In this document: positions 46,628 through 59,432 of the stretch, one piece after another | Position numbering within the stretch: position 1 is the first letter of the stretch | How the letters are laid out: each line of letters opens with the position of its first letter | Assembly: GCA_028023455.1 (NCBI GenBank) | Contig: JAQFVV010006273.1 | Coordinates: 3,546,142-3,610,141 of the forward strand | DNA from: Epiperipatus broadwayi | Taxonomy: Eukaryota; Onychophora; Udeonychophora; Euonychophora; Peripatidae | Reading direction: 5' to 3' | DNA: 64,000 bases | Made by a program: the position numbers and the translations under genes | The notes under the pieces: generated by a model | What the model saw: only the letters and a program-made list of their open reading frames with translations | What the model was told of the DNA's origin: nothing | Database searches by the model: none

Positions 46628-49600
46628 TGAAGAAAGAGTGTTTATCTTTTAAAAAGAGACATTATAAAAATATAGTATCAGAATTTAAAATAAAGAAAAA
46701 GTTATAAAGTAATATGAAAGAGTTATATGTATTTTATGGAAAGGAGCCGAAAACTTTATCTAGTTAAAAAATATTATAAAGTATTCAATGGAAGAAATGC
46801 TTAATTTAGAAAAGATAAAATTAAATTACTTAATGAAAATGGATCCATGGAAATAAAATTTTTATTGAATATTTAAATAAAGTACCCAGAGGATGCATCG
46901 GAAAAGTCGCGCGGGAAAATATTAGCAGACAATATTGGAAGAGAATATGGAGACGTTTTTCTTTACAGGATAAATTGATATCAAGAATTAATAATTGTGT
47001 TCAATATTATAAAACCAAGGATTGTTGTCTATGAATATTTATTAAACAGAGTAGTAATTGTTTTACTTTAAAATATAACATTAAGTGACTGAAGAAGAAA
47101 TAATAATTTTTTTTTTTTAGCTTTAATATGAACGATTTTCAAGCAAGTTCGATAAAGAAGTACCGTAAATATAATTTAAATATTTTTACTGATTATATTT
47201 AAAATATAAAATGCTATGTGAGATTAGGGAAAACATATAAACATAATTTTAGTAATATTAAAAAATTAAATATAATAGCTTAATAGAATGATAGAAATAT
47301 TGTTTTAAAAATAAAGTGTATGTATGGAAATCATATATCTACAAGAATCAAGGAGATGGTGAAGCCTACAGAACACGATCGAGAAGATAAAGATCGTTTC
47401 GGTAATTTTGATATTTATTTATAATGCATAATGTATTTTTTTTTAGATCATCGATTGATTAAGAATGATGTGTGAAAGTTTAAATTCTATGTACGCATTT
47501 TATACAACATTAAAACATATTATGAGATAGGAGTAATTTTAAATATGCATGCAATAAGTTATTTAAAGTATAATTAATAATATAAGTTATCAGAACAATT
47601 GTGTGATTCTTTTGAACTTTCATTTAATAAAGTATTCAGATATTTTAAAATAGTTTGTATATGATAAAATATACGAGGAAAGTAGTAAAAGATTTTCTTA
47701 AAGAACAGCGGAATAGTTTTGAAATAAATGAATTTTATTATTGTTAGAAATGCAGATAGGAATTTGTCGATGTACCGTATAGAAAAATCTTGAGAAATAA
47801 GATCGGATAGTGACCCGGTAGTACTAGTGCAGAGGAAACCAAGATGATGTTTTATTAAGAAATAAGAAAAATAAAGTATTTGGATCATAGTTAGTTTGTG
47901 TGATTTCAGTATAGCTAACTAAGCCCTATCACTGAACACATATATTTTGGACAGTGTTTTTGCGTATCTTTTAAACTTTTTGATGTTATATAAAGCTGAA
48001 GAAATAGCTTTAGCATCACTCCTATAATAGAGGTGGGTAGACAGACAAAGGTCACTCCTCTATAGTGTTTTTAATTTACTGTGCCATTATTGTTAAGGTT
48101 TATGACGGATAATATTCTAGTTATATTTTGATCCTATGCATCTATTTTCGCTATCCTTGTTTCGTGAATCTGCATCGTCAGAAAGATATTTTCAAAGAAA
48201 TAATGAATAAAATAGAATTGAAGATATGTTATCGTTTATGTGAGAATAGTTTATTTACTGGAATGTGTTAGAATTGTGTAATTTTAAAAGTGAAAGTACA
48301 AAATATCATAGAGAGAGAAAGAATCATATAATACAGTTTATAAATTAATTCGGAAATGAATATAAGATTTTTAAAGAAAAATCTAAACAAAGCTTTTTAA
48401 GTGATAATAAAATTTTAATGTTTTAAATAATATTTAGAAAATAAATATTGCATATTTATTAAGAAAATAATTCAATAATGTGTAATAGACATATATTTGT
48501 GCATGGTATGTTAATAGTTGTAAGTATCATCCGAAGTAAGGCTTGAATGAGTATATTAGATTAATAAACATCGGATGATGAACAATCGAACCGAATACCG
48601 AATGTAGAAGAATGTTTGAATTAGTAGGATTCCATACAACCAATATAAAAATAGAATTTTATTGTTTTGTATAATTTTTACTACGAATGTAATTTTGTAA
48701 AATTAAAAATATAATTTCAATAATAGTAGGGATACAAAGTGTTAATGATAATCCGATAAGAAACATATTTTGTAACGAGCTAACGATAATAAGAAATCCA
48801 ATAATAATAATAATGTATTTTCTTAAGCATTTAAAAGATAAGAGTTAACTAGAAAAAATAAGTAGAAGTTTGATTTCATTTTTATAAACTAGTAAAATAA
48901 TTTTGTGATAGGAGAGTAAGGATATCCATGTACATAATGTAAAATATTGTTATTTGTTTATGTTATTAATAAACTTTGTTGTAAATTTATTTTAAAGTTT
49001 TGTGTCTTCGTTGTTATTTCTCCACATGGATGCATGATATCACTATACACTTATAATTGAAACAGACATATAGTTTTGCACAAAAAGGTAAACCTAAAGT
49101 GTTATAATAATTTTGAAAATTTATTTGTATGATAAAATTAAAAGATCATAATTATATCATTTATTGGTCATAAGTTGGTTGCCACAATATTACATTAAAA
49201 TATATGCTATTGTTGCCACACGTATTCTGTTGTCAGATTATTAGAATACTACCACGTACGTAATTATTTATTTCATTCAGGAAGTAATAAGATTATATTA
49301 TACTATTGTTGTTATTATTATTATTTATTATTGTTAGTTACTGCGTAGTGAATTTATGACATAAAATTCCCTTTTCATAGTTTACTACCGTAATTTTAAA
49401 TCAGTTAGAATACAATTTATGAATCTGAGATTTTATTTTATTTTATTTATTCTATTTATTTACTTAATTTTATTTAATTGAACTAGATTCTTATTACAAA
49501 GAATATTAAGACATGATTATTATTTTAATTGTAGTGAAAAGAGCTTAAAAGTCGTAAGAGTACTATAAGATAGTTATTTAGTATAGTAAAAAGGGGGAAT

Positions 49601-49900
49601 AGTATTCTTATGCCATTGAGATAGTATCATGTGGATAATATCTCAATGTAGTCTATCTCGTTCCCCATATCGTCACTCCATGTCTCATGAAAATAATAAA
49701 TATTTGTTAATTTATTTTTTTAAAAATATAACTGTATTTGTATTTTAAAAAATTAGAGCTAGTAATCATTTTAATTAATGCTGGATATTTCATTTTTTAT
49801 TTGTTAAACTGAGCTAGAATCCGTAAATTTTAACAGTATATAAAATTGTGGAGGACGAGAGCGGAGGGGCAGGTTAGAATATATATATATGATAGTACAT

Positions 49901-52900
49901 AACTTTCTACTATCTTCACATCTTTTCCTTTAGCTTGCATGGCACTTTTGGCTTATAAAAAACATGAAATTGGGGTGACCTGTTTAATTTCCTAGAAGGC
50001 TTAATAATCTTTTGAAACCATGATTCTAAGAAAAAGATGGCCACCATTGGTTTTCTTCCACTGCATCATATTGTCTGCTTTCAAGCTGGCTTCAAAGATG
50101 AAGAAGAGAATTTTATGTTCTGCGGATGGTTTGTATACCTTTCTTTTCTTTTGTTCTTTCTGGAGCATTTCAGTCAATGGGGTAGTTATAGATTATAAAA
50201 GTATTGTCAATTCAACTTTATAAATTTAATTAGTATATATATATATAGTTTGATATTTTTTTTTTTTTTTTGTTATCAGAAATATTTTCAATTTGATTAC
50301 AACCTCTCATATTCTTGTAACTTATTTTTGCAAAAGATTTTAAAACTAAAATAACTTATTCAAACCTATTTTTATGTTATTCTGAATTTAATCCTTCAAA
50401 ATATTTTTTCTTTTATTAGTTCAGTACATACAATTCCACATATAGCCACTCTAATTCCAAAATAAAGAAAGCTAAGAAACAACAAAAAATTAAAGACAAG
50501 TTTTGAAATGATTAACACAAACTAATTCATGAATGCATATATGTTCACACACACCATACTTTTATTTTGATGTTAATAGGAACCTGTGTTTTATTTTCAA
50601 TTGCTAAATTCAACAAAACAATTCTATATAGAATTTATTTAGTGGAAATATTTATATCTTGAAGTTAAAATACCATATCTTTGACACGTATGTAGCAACA
50701 GTTCTTTAGAGTCTTCTTTTTTAAAAAAAGGGATTTTAAAATTAAAATAATAACTACTCAAAACATAAGTTACTATAAATTTTTTTCTATTTATTTGTTT
50801 ATAAAACATCTGATTTTGTTTAAACATTAATTAATAAAAAAATTTTATGAAAGCTTAATCAAATCTTAAAAGAAAAGTCACAATTGCTAATAGTGTAATT
50901 AAAAATGGAATTTGATTGTAGCAATACACAATTCCAATGCCCTAGTCAATGTGGATAAATCACTAATAGCTTAAAAACATCATGGCTACCTAGGCCTTAT
51001 ATCAATCTAAGTAAATGAAAATTGCAAGGTAAAAAAAGCAGAGGAAAATTGGGGCAAGGAAAGAGACAGAAAATATTATGCAATAAAATTCAATCTAACT
51101 ATTGATGAATTAATAATATATTCCACAAAAGATCAGAAGATATTTTTGAAAATTGTTCTAAACCACTTCCATTCTTATTGGATTGCTTGTATTAAATTTT
51201 TATAAAAAAAATCAACTTCTAAAACTGCACTTTTCACAATACTTTATTTAACTTAGGAGAGTTTCAATTGGCTAGTAATTTTCTTCCAATTTAAGAAACA
51301 ATTATATTACAATTACCTATTATACTAATATAAAACAGTATCATTTTAATATATATATACAAGAATATATGTATTTTGAATGACATTATTGTGTGTGTGT
51401 ATGTGTGTGTATATATATATATTGGCTATACCAAAGTTACATTATTATATTTTCAAAAAATAATGTGATGTATTTATTTTATTAATCAACTTTTTTGTTA
51501 AAAATAAAATATATTAAATTTATTGTGGTTATAGTCCCAAAAAGATTTATAAAAATACAGTTAATGTTTGATATGTAAATCATGTGGAGAAATATTAAAA
51601 TGAGATATTTTTTTTCCTTTTCTCTCCCATTCTTCTTTGAAGCAGAAGAAAGCAAAATAAATTATCTACCAAATAATCCTTTTTATATACATAAGAAAGT
51701 TCATTTTTTAAATTTACTTAAAGAGATAAAACGATTATTTGTACTAAGGTTTACAAGGAAAAAGAAGTGCTAAGGTAAAATTAAATAGCTCATTAGTTCC
51801 TACACTAATACAATTGGATTGTCAGAAAAGAAATCTAGTATGAATGCCTTACATAATGTTTCACTTAATAATACTAAAAAGAGAAGAAAAATATTTTAAG
51901 AGAAGAAAAAAAAGTGGTAAGATATTTTAAATCTAAAACTTTTAATCCTTTGATATTGTTTGCTATTTGTGAATATTCAGGAAAAATAAAGGGATAGAAT
52001 ATTTATAAACTTTTAAAAAAATGAAAGAATGAAAACCATTTTCAAATTTATTAAAATATTATTTTCTTATTCATAAAGGAATTATAGAAATATAACATTT
52101 GGACTTGAGAGTACAAACTATATAATAATCTATAATAATAAAGTATTTAGAATTATTTTCAGAAAAACTATCTAGAAATAAACAAAGGTAATTCTTTTTT
52201 CTAATGTGAAAAATTATTGTGTAAAATTACAAAGAAAGCATTTGAACTTTTATTGTAATTTTTGATGCATAAAGTATTCAAGAAAGGAAATCACCAAAGA
52301 TGATTCCAGTGATTTATTTTACAATTTATTGATTTATTCTTTTATTTTTTTCCATTAATAAACTATTTCTTGGTTTACAAACTTATCAGCTGTTAATTCA
52401 TGTATTCATTATAGTAAGAATGAAATAAAATATTTTATTATTTCATAAAAAAAATATCCTAAATAACTGTGTGAAGTTAGCATACTGCTGTATTACTTTT
52501 AGCTTATATATAACATTTGCTAATAAAATATAAATAATCAATGCCACACACACAACCTATAGAATGACCCCCCCTCATAGCTCTGAGAACATGCTCTCTG
52601 ATGTGTTATGTCTGGAATGTATGGTAGCTAAAGTAAATGAATATCAATAAGAAGAATGTGTTCTACATAAATAATTACTAGCCTCAGATTATTTTTCTTG
52701 TATATTCTGCTGTTATTAACTAGAGTTCCCATTGCAATATATAAACCAGGTTATTGCATTATTGTTTCCTAAATCTGAAAATCACTGCTAGCTATTATCA
52801 TAAATTACATAAAGTATTGTGAAAAATACATTATTAGTATACTTTTTTTGTAAAATTATTATTGGTTAATTATTCAGAATTAATTTTGTATCTAAAGACA

Positions 52901-54565
52901 ATTTTATTATTCAACAACTGTTTGACAACCCATATAATATCTAATGCTTTTTTATGTAATTTTTTTATTTCAATGTTAATTACTTTAATTTCTTCCAAGT
53001 TTTAATGTGAGTAAATTTATATTTGATATTTCTTTATCTTTTTTCTGCTTTATTTAAACTTTTTTCTGTTTTAACTAAAAAAATGACATTTAAAACCTCT
53101 AAAAATTAAATGTATGATTGATAGACTATTTTCAATATCTAATTTTACATAATTATACATGTTGGAAAGCAATCTAAAAGAAGAAATAAATAAAGCTTGT
53201 TTTATGGTCTTCGTGGCAAAATGAAAATTAATTAGTCTATTAAAAACATTAGTTTTGCATTTGTTCAATGAATTTGCATACCTACCCATTCAACTTTTGA
53301 GCTATTATTCAATTTTTGTATAAAATACAATCTGTTATAGATAAGTAATATTTAGTTTTTTTCCATAATATAATTTATTATGAAAATATGTTAAAATTTA
53401 AGTTTAAATATTGTGTACATTAAGAAAGCTTCTGAGATCATTTTGTTTATACGGGCATTTTTATGTCTAAAATTAAGCAGAATATTTTTCAAATTTAAAT
53501 CACTTTGATATAATCGCATTTTGTTTGGAAATAATTTTTATAAAAAATAAAATGCTCAGCTTTCAAAGGACAAAGAATTACCAAATGAAAATTAAAATAA
53601 TTACAGTCTTGCTTAGTTTTTAAAATTAAATAAATGTGTAATGTTTATTTAAAAAATGAATGCTAAACTTTTTTTACTATTAAATTTTTGTTATAATTTT
53701 TTTCTTCTGAGAATTAATAAAAATTGTTTTTTGATTACAATATCACTTTGCAAGATCTAATCTTACTTTTTATTATCAGGATTTCAATGATGCAAAATTA
53801 ATCCATCAATGCATTAGTATAGATGCATGTACCAGAGATTAGCCATTTGAATTGGGGATTGGTGAAGTTTGGAAACTAATTTAGCCTAAAAGCAAGCATA
53901 CATTTTTGCTTACATATAATTAGCCCAAATCAATAATATTATTTCATAAATGAGTATGTAATTACACTTAGGAACAGTGTAAATCTAAGCACCATCTGGA
54001 ATTGTTTTCTTCTTTATTGTTATCAGAAGGCTATTAAAGAGACTCTTTTCTGCATTTGATTATTTAATGTCTATTTTATTTATATATGAGAATATTTTTA
54101 GTTTTATCTTTAGTCATGGTATTTAAAATAATTTTTGGCATATTATTTAACAATTTATTCATTATGCAAAATTAAAAAAAAAAAAAAATTTTTTTTTTTT
54201 AATAAAATTCATATTTCATTAGATATAAAAATCTTCACTTTTTTACTTCCTAATATCAATGCAGCTCAAATGCCATGAATGCAACAATACTTTTTAAAAA
54301 ATGTGTCATGTTATTTAAAAGTTACAGTTTAAAAATTAATGTTCTCAAAATGCTTTGCAGACATTCATAGAATAAAATAGTTTTAACTACATTATACTAT
54401 GACCAAATTTTAATTTTTTCCTACAAGTATTTACTTTCTGTTTTATCTATCTTGGTTTAAATTTTAAGATACATAAAAGAAATATTTGTTTAAGATTTCC
54501 TATGTATAAATATTGAAAAAAATTGTAAGTGAAAAGTTATATCATTTTATGCTGTTATATATATA
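49901..54565. other. Intronic AT-rich DNA, no supported feature
   Basis: Long AT-rich stretch with (TG)n(TA)n near 51392-51422. The frames at 50020-50223, 51582-51773 and 53071-53289 look random. Confidence 0.5.
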
Positions 54566-55395
54566 TTTAGAATATTTGAAATGCACTATAACTATATTAT
54601 TCCAGCCACATTCCCCCTTTAAATAAAGCTCAAATTTCAGCACTTCAATGAAAAGAAAATCCTTTTCAATGTTGAATGCAAAGCTGTAATATATATTAAA
54701 ATTCAAGTTAATTTAAATAAGAAGTATGAATCTAAGAAAGCAAAGATCTTACATTGCAAAGGAACAAACATGCTTAATTTTAAATATAGTTAGAAAGACT
54801 ATACAATTGTCAATTTTTTTTCCCAAACTCAAATATAAGAAATAGAAACAATGCTACCAGAAATCTATATAAAATATTTGAAATATCCCATAGCTATATT
54901 ATTCCAGACACACTCTTCCTTTAAATAAATAAAGCTTGAATTTTAGCACTCCATTGAAAAGGAAATCTCTTCAATATTTTTAAGTACAATAATGTAATAT
55001 ATATTAAATTTCAAGCAAATTTAAATAAATGTGAATTTAAGAAGAAAAGATCTTATATTGCAAATAAACAAACATACTTAATTTTAAATATACTTAGAAA
55101 AACTATATAATAGTCATTTTTACTCCCCCAACTTAAATATTAAAAAATAGAAACAATGGGTAGTGCTACCTGAAATCTAAAATATTTGAAACATTTTACA
55201 GCTATATTATTCCATTATTATTATCATTATTATAATTGCACTCAACATTGAAAAGAATTTCCTTGTCAATGGAGTGCTTAAATTCGAGATTATTTTATAT
55301 AAAGAGGAAGTATGGCTGGAATAATATAGCTATGGAGAACTTCAAATAATTTATATAGATTTCAGATAGCATTATTCATTGTTTCTATTTTATAT
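54566..55395. repeat. 310-bp repeat: two direct units plus one inverted partial unit
   Basis: The block ACTATATTATTCCAGCCACA ... CTTTAAATAAAGCTCAAATT ... AGAAACAATG occurs at 54566-54875 and, diverged, at 54876-55190. Its inverse (GGAATAATATAGCTATGGAG, then CATTGTTTCTATTT) lies at 55236-55395. An ATT/ATTATC microsatellite sits at the inversion junction (55207-55235). Possible element end or satellite seed. No coding. Confidence 0.75.
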
Positions 55396-55487
55396 TTCTT
55401 AGATATATCTGTGTTTTTTATTTATTTTGCTTCTTTATATATAGGTAAAATTTTTCCTTTTATACTTAATATAACTCAACTGTACCT

Positions 55488-56367
55488 ATCATCATCATTA
55501 TCATCATCATCAACCATTATCAATCTACTGCAGGATGAAAGTCTCTCCAAGTTCAGTCCATCTTTTCCTATCTTTAGCTTCTCTTCTTCACATCACCCCT
55601 GCACACTTTCTTATTTCATCCATCCATCTCACATGTGGTCTCTTTCTGGGTCTTTTACAATCTCTTGGAATCCAGTTTAAAATTTCAATTGTCCATCTAT
55701 TATCATCTCTTCTAACAATATTTCCAGCCCAACTCCACTTCAGTCTTTTAATTTCTTCAATGAGGTTAGTAACACCTGTTTGTTCTCTTACCCATACATT
55801 ACGTTTTCGATCCCTTCTTGTTACTCCCAACATGCATCTCTCCATACTTCTTTGAGTGGTCTGATGTCTCTGTATTGCTCTTCTATTAAGTGTCCAAGTC
55901 TCAGATCCATAAGTAAGAACTGGCAAAACTCATTTATTAAAAATCTTCCTTTTCAAACGCATAGGCACATTTACTTTTAGTATCAAGTTATTTCTACCAA
56001 AAGCACTCCAACCAAGTTTAATTCTATGATTAATTTCATCCATTATATTTCCATCTGTATTAATAATCTGACCAAGGTATTTGTAATTGTTAACTTCTTC
56101 TAACTCATCATAATCAATCTTTATTTTTATATTTTGGGAAAATCTACTAAACATTACTTTAGTCTTTTTAACATTTATCTTTAGTCCTACTTTTCTACTT
56201 TCATCTGATAACTTCTACAACATTTCCTGTAGCTCTAAAGCAGAATTTGTAAAAACAACTACATCATCTGAAAAATCTAAATGACTTAAATAATCATTTA
56301 CTTTCACTCCTTTAGCTTCCCATTTTAATCCACAAAATACTTCTTGCGGCACTGCTGTAAAAAGTAC
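55488..56367 (-). mobile_element. RTE LINE, 5'-truncated copy
   Basis: On the minus strand this matches the last third of the element at 14530-17708, from the sequence CTTTTTACAGCAGTGC to the terminal TGATGATGATGA array at 55488-55511. The coding remnant includes YGSETWTLNRRAIQRHQTTQ, then MLGVTRRDRKRNVWVREQTG and LKWSWAGNIVRRDDNRW, longer here than in the first copy. 5' truncation is the normal result of incomplete reverse transcription. The two plus-strand frames across it are shadows. Confidence 0.9.
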
Positions 56368-56610
56368 CTATACAGCTTAATAAAAAATATTAACATATTT
56401 CACAATACAATGTGTGATTTTTTAAAACCAATTAAAGGTACTGTTTTAAAGGCAAATTGCCATAAATTCTTACTCAAGTTAATGAGTAAGTGAATTGAAT
56501 AAGAAATGTATTTATTTAAGAAAATATTTATGCTCTGCTATGTAAATCTGAAAAAATAAAACAGATTATAATAAATAAATAATGCTAAAAGTAATATTAT
56601 TTTTACTTAC

Positions 56611-56683
56611 AGCTGTTAAATCTCCTTTAGGAAGTTGATGAAAATCTTGAATCAAATTGCATGCATGGGTAACTTTATCATAT
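56611..56683 (-). CDS. ABCC5-like: ABCC5-like transporter, exon 5 (NBD1 helical subdomain)
   Basis: A 73-bp exon that completes a split Leu codon and reads YDKVTHACNLIQDFHQLPKG, then DLTA. It corresponds to the family segment Y..V..SC.L..DL..LP.GDLT, in the helical subdomain just before the signature motif. The acceptor is tttattttag and the donor is gtaagt. It ends in phase 0 and is followed by the 21.4-kb intron, the largest in the window. Confidence 0.93.
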
Positions 56684-56920
56684 CTAAAATAAAATAAAAA
56701 TAATGATAAGGAATTTATAATAAAGCATTAATGATATGGCTAGCTACAATAATATTAGAATAATAAAAACAATAAAAAATTAAGATCATTGTATCCACAA
56801 ATCTAGAAGAACATTTAAACAAATATATAATAGCACAAATAATTTTGAACTGGTTAACATATTTAATCATGTATACTAATTACATGCATATTTTATATAC
56901 TTAAAAATATATAAACTTAC

Positions 56921-57045
56921 AAGTCAGGAATGTAATTATTTCCAAATAATATATTTTCCTTTATTGTTCCTTTAAAAATCCAAGCTTGCTGAGGCACAAA
57001 AGTAATTTCACCTTTTAAAATCATTTCACCTTTTACAAGTCGCAT
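56921..57045 (-). CDS. ABCC5-like: ABCC5-like transporter, exon 4 (NBD1 Q-loop)
   Basis: A 125-bp exon, in phase 0 at its start and phase 2 at its end. It reads MRLVKGEMILKGEITFV, then PQQAWIFKGTIKENILFGNN. The Q-loop (PQQAW) and the following TIKENILFG segment are diagnostic of ABCC-type NBD1; human ABCC5 has AQQAWILNATLRDNILFG. The Q-loop glutamine couples ATP binding to the coupling helices of the membrane domain. The splice signals are tttgtag and gtaagt. Confidence 0.95.
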
Positions 57046-57123
57046 CTACAAAAGTTTATGTTGTTATATTAGTTTATTTAATTACATACTTAAAACCATC
57101 CTTGCATATATTTTACTACATAC

Positions 57124-57195
57124 CTCACCCAGCAATCCTGCAAGCAGAGTTGATTTTCCACTGCCAACACTACCACATAAGCCAACTAAACTACC
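57124..57195 (-). CDS. ABCC5-like: ABCC5-like transporter, exon 3 (NBD1 Walker A)
   Basis: This 72-bp exon encodes exactly 24 residues: GSLVGLCGSVGSGKST, then LLAGLLGE. GSVGSGKST is the P-loop of nucleotide-binding domain 1, and its lysine contacts the ATP phosphates. ABCC5 has GKLVGICGSVGSGKTS at the same place. The donor is gtatgt; an alternative gtgagg four bases inside the exon would break the frame into exon 4, so I reject it. The small in-phase exon carries the whole motif. Confidence 0.95.
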
Positions 57196-58072
57196 CTAAA
57201 TTAACATAATTTTATATATTAAATATAATATGGACTTACGTCAGAGTTATTGGGATAGTAAATATAAGGTTAATTTTAATTAACTGATTTAAGCTAAACT
57301 AGTAATTATAATAAATTAAAAAAGACACCACCAGTATTAATTTTTTATAAAAGTTTCAAAATAAGTAACTAGTTACCACACTAATGAAAAAAAAGAAATA
57401 GACAAATACATCAGCATGCCATATTTTGATTTTAATTAGTCTCTTTTAGATAGTCTTGGAAATATAAAATTGGCTCCAAAACTTAAATCACTAATTAGAC
57501 ACAGAATTAAGTACAACTGGGTTGCTGTTTAATTTATTACAATCTCCAGTTTATGAATTTTATTAATTTATATAGAAGTAAAGATGAGTTTTTATTAGTG
57601 ATTTTTTCTGTGAGCTGTAAAATTTAGCTTTATATTTTCAAAAGTTTTAATTTTCATATTCTTGAAATGCAATTTAAATATTTGTCATAACATCTGTATA
57701 ATGTTTGGAGCTGATATTTATATCACCAGTATAGTTCAAAGGAGGTTTATTTAAGTTGAAACATGCACTGTCATAAATTATTTGATTCTTTCTTTGGCAT
57801 TAGTATTGTGACAAGATATTTACTTTTGAGGTTTTATAAACCAAATATTAAGCAAAGGCATATAGGGTTGTTTAATATTTATATATAGATGCTGAGTAGA
57901 AGGGATTTTTTTTTCCATTTTTGTTTTAGCTAAAAATAGTTAGATAGTCGTTTACTGATGCAGATTTTAAAGGCTAGTTAGAAGTTTAAATCAAGCTTTA
58001 TTCAGCTTAGATTAGAACCTTAGGTTATGCACATACATCAAAAGAATTTGGCTTATATATATATATTGTCTA
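57196..58072. other. Intronic AT-rich DNA, no supported feature
   Basis: First part of the 3.6-kb intron between exons 2 and 3. Nothing recognised. Confidence 0.5.
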
Positions 58073-58289
58073 TAATAATATTAATATCATCTATATACTT
58101 TATTACTTTCACTATTGACAGTTTCGATTGCCCCAGCAATCTTTTTCAGAACTTCTACTTGTATTTCCAAATCAATATAAGTAGAAATTTTGAATAAGAT
58201 TTCTGGGGTAATCAAAACTGTCAATAGTGAATTGTAAAAAAAGCATTGTAAAAAATAATAAAGAATATAGATGATATTAATATTATATG
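58073..58289. mobile_element. Palindromic element with hammerhead-like core
   Basis: Arms at about 58073-58160 and 58190-58289 are inverted copies (ATAATATTAATATCATCTAT against ATAGATGATATTAATATTAT). The minus strand at 58149-58118 reads CTGAAAA, A, GATTGC, TGGG, GCAATC, GAAAC, TGTC: hammerhead-like, with G8 changed to A and one extra A before stem II. GATTTGGCAATGCAATAA follows the right arm and recurs after the 62.6-kb element, showing one family. Confidence 0.65.
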
Positions 58290-59220
58290 GATTTGGCAAT
58301 GCAATAAATTAGTGAGATTCTATATATCATTTTTTTCCATTAAATTATTGTCCTGGACCAGACTATTTATTTGCATGATTTGATGTAGTGATAGATTGAT
58401 GGACTCTGACCCTTAGATTCCAACCCAGCTCTATCACTTCCAGTACTCAATTTTTTAAATTTCTGAATAACAAACCATCAATTATTTTTATAAACTATTT
58501 AACATAATCATATATCTCCAGAGTTGAATAACAATTATAAAAAGTCAAATTCACTATTAACCTGACAATCTCAGTCACAGATGTTGGTTAAGAGTATACT
58601 AAATTAAATTTTAGTGCTTATTTTCTCACACATATTTTTGCAGATATCACAAAATATACAAAACAATAAAATATTGCAATAACTATGCAAAAATAAATAA
58701 ATAAAACAAGTAATACATAAAATATTTACAATGTAGTTATTAAGAGCTAAATTACAATCTGTAAAAAAATAATGCTATTATCAATTAAGAAATAATTTTT
58801 ATTATTTTCATTTTATTATTCTAATAAGCTTTATTATTTTATGACATAAATCTAAATTTAGGAAAACAATATGATGAAAATGACAGCATGCATTGATAAA
58901 TGGCACCTGACAATCAAATGTAGAGAATTTAATATTCACATATATCTGCCATCACTAAAATAGAACAATAAATTATTTATGTTGTTGCAATTCTAAGAAA
59001 ACTGCTTCCAGAATTTAATTTTGTATAAAAGATAAAAAAAAAAAAACTATTACCTAAAATTTTATTATAAAGTTATTGTATCATTTGATAATATTATGGT
59101 AATAAAAGTTGAGGTAACTATATTTGAAAAATTCTGAATTTTAGTCAAAAATGTTGATTAGTTAAAAGATTACAATAACTTTATATATATATAGCAGAAA
59201 TATATAAAATATTTGGAAAG

Positions 59221-59420
59221 CAAGGCAAAACTCTCCATACGGTAGTGCCACCCTGTGCCAACCAGAGTAATCAATGAATGCCAGAAGGCTTGTGCATAAA
59301 ATCCCTATCTAGTGCCTACTCATCCAATATCCCCAGACTAGTTTCTGGCTTGTGGCCTTCATCAAGTTTTGCCTTGTTTAATAACAATTATGCGCTAATA
59401 TAAGAGATGGTGATCATGTG
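59221..59420. mobile_element. GGCAAAACTCTCC family, copy 4, with perfect 12-bp target duplication
   Basis: Starts CAAGGCAAAACTCTCC and ends TGATCATGTG. The perfect 12-bp repeat ATATTTGGAAAG lies at 59209-59220 and 59421-59432. The right arm is mostly deleted. The minus strand at 59366-59331 reads TTGATGA, AGGC, CACAA, GCCA, GAAAC, TAGTC, TGGGG: hammerhead-like, with a junction replacing the base before the core. Confidence 0.85.
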
Positions 59421-59432
59421 ATATTTGGAAAG

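Larger units (their letters stand above)
38645..49900. other. Unassigned stretch, locally less AT-rich, probably composite mobile DNA
   Basis: About 11 kb of the large intron whose first part (38.6-41.2 kb) is visibly richer in G+C than the rest of the window. A second TATA-like site lies at 42555-42562, a possible CCAAT-plus-TATA region at 46060-46120, and an AATAAA with a T-rich run at 48968-49010. TGTAACGAGC, the first ten bases of the 36381 element, recurs at 48771. A polypurine/polypyrimidine tract CCCCCTCCCCCC is at 40320-40331. Open frames here (for example 39691-40170 minus) give no protein I recognise. Confidence 0.4.

Noticed and set aside
57129-57195. Alternative donor gtgagg for exon 3
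   Set aside because: It shortens the exon to 67 bp and puts exon 4 out of frame, whereas gtatgt five bases further on preserves the conserved reading GE-MRLVKGE.
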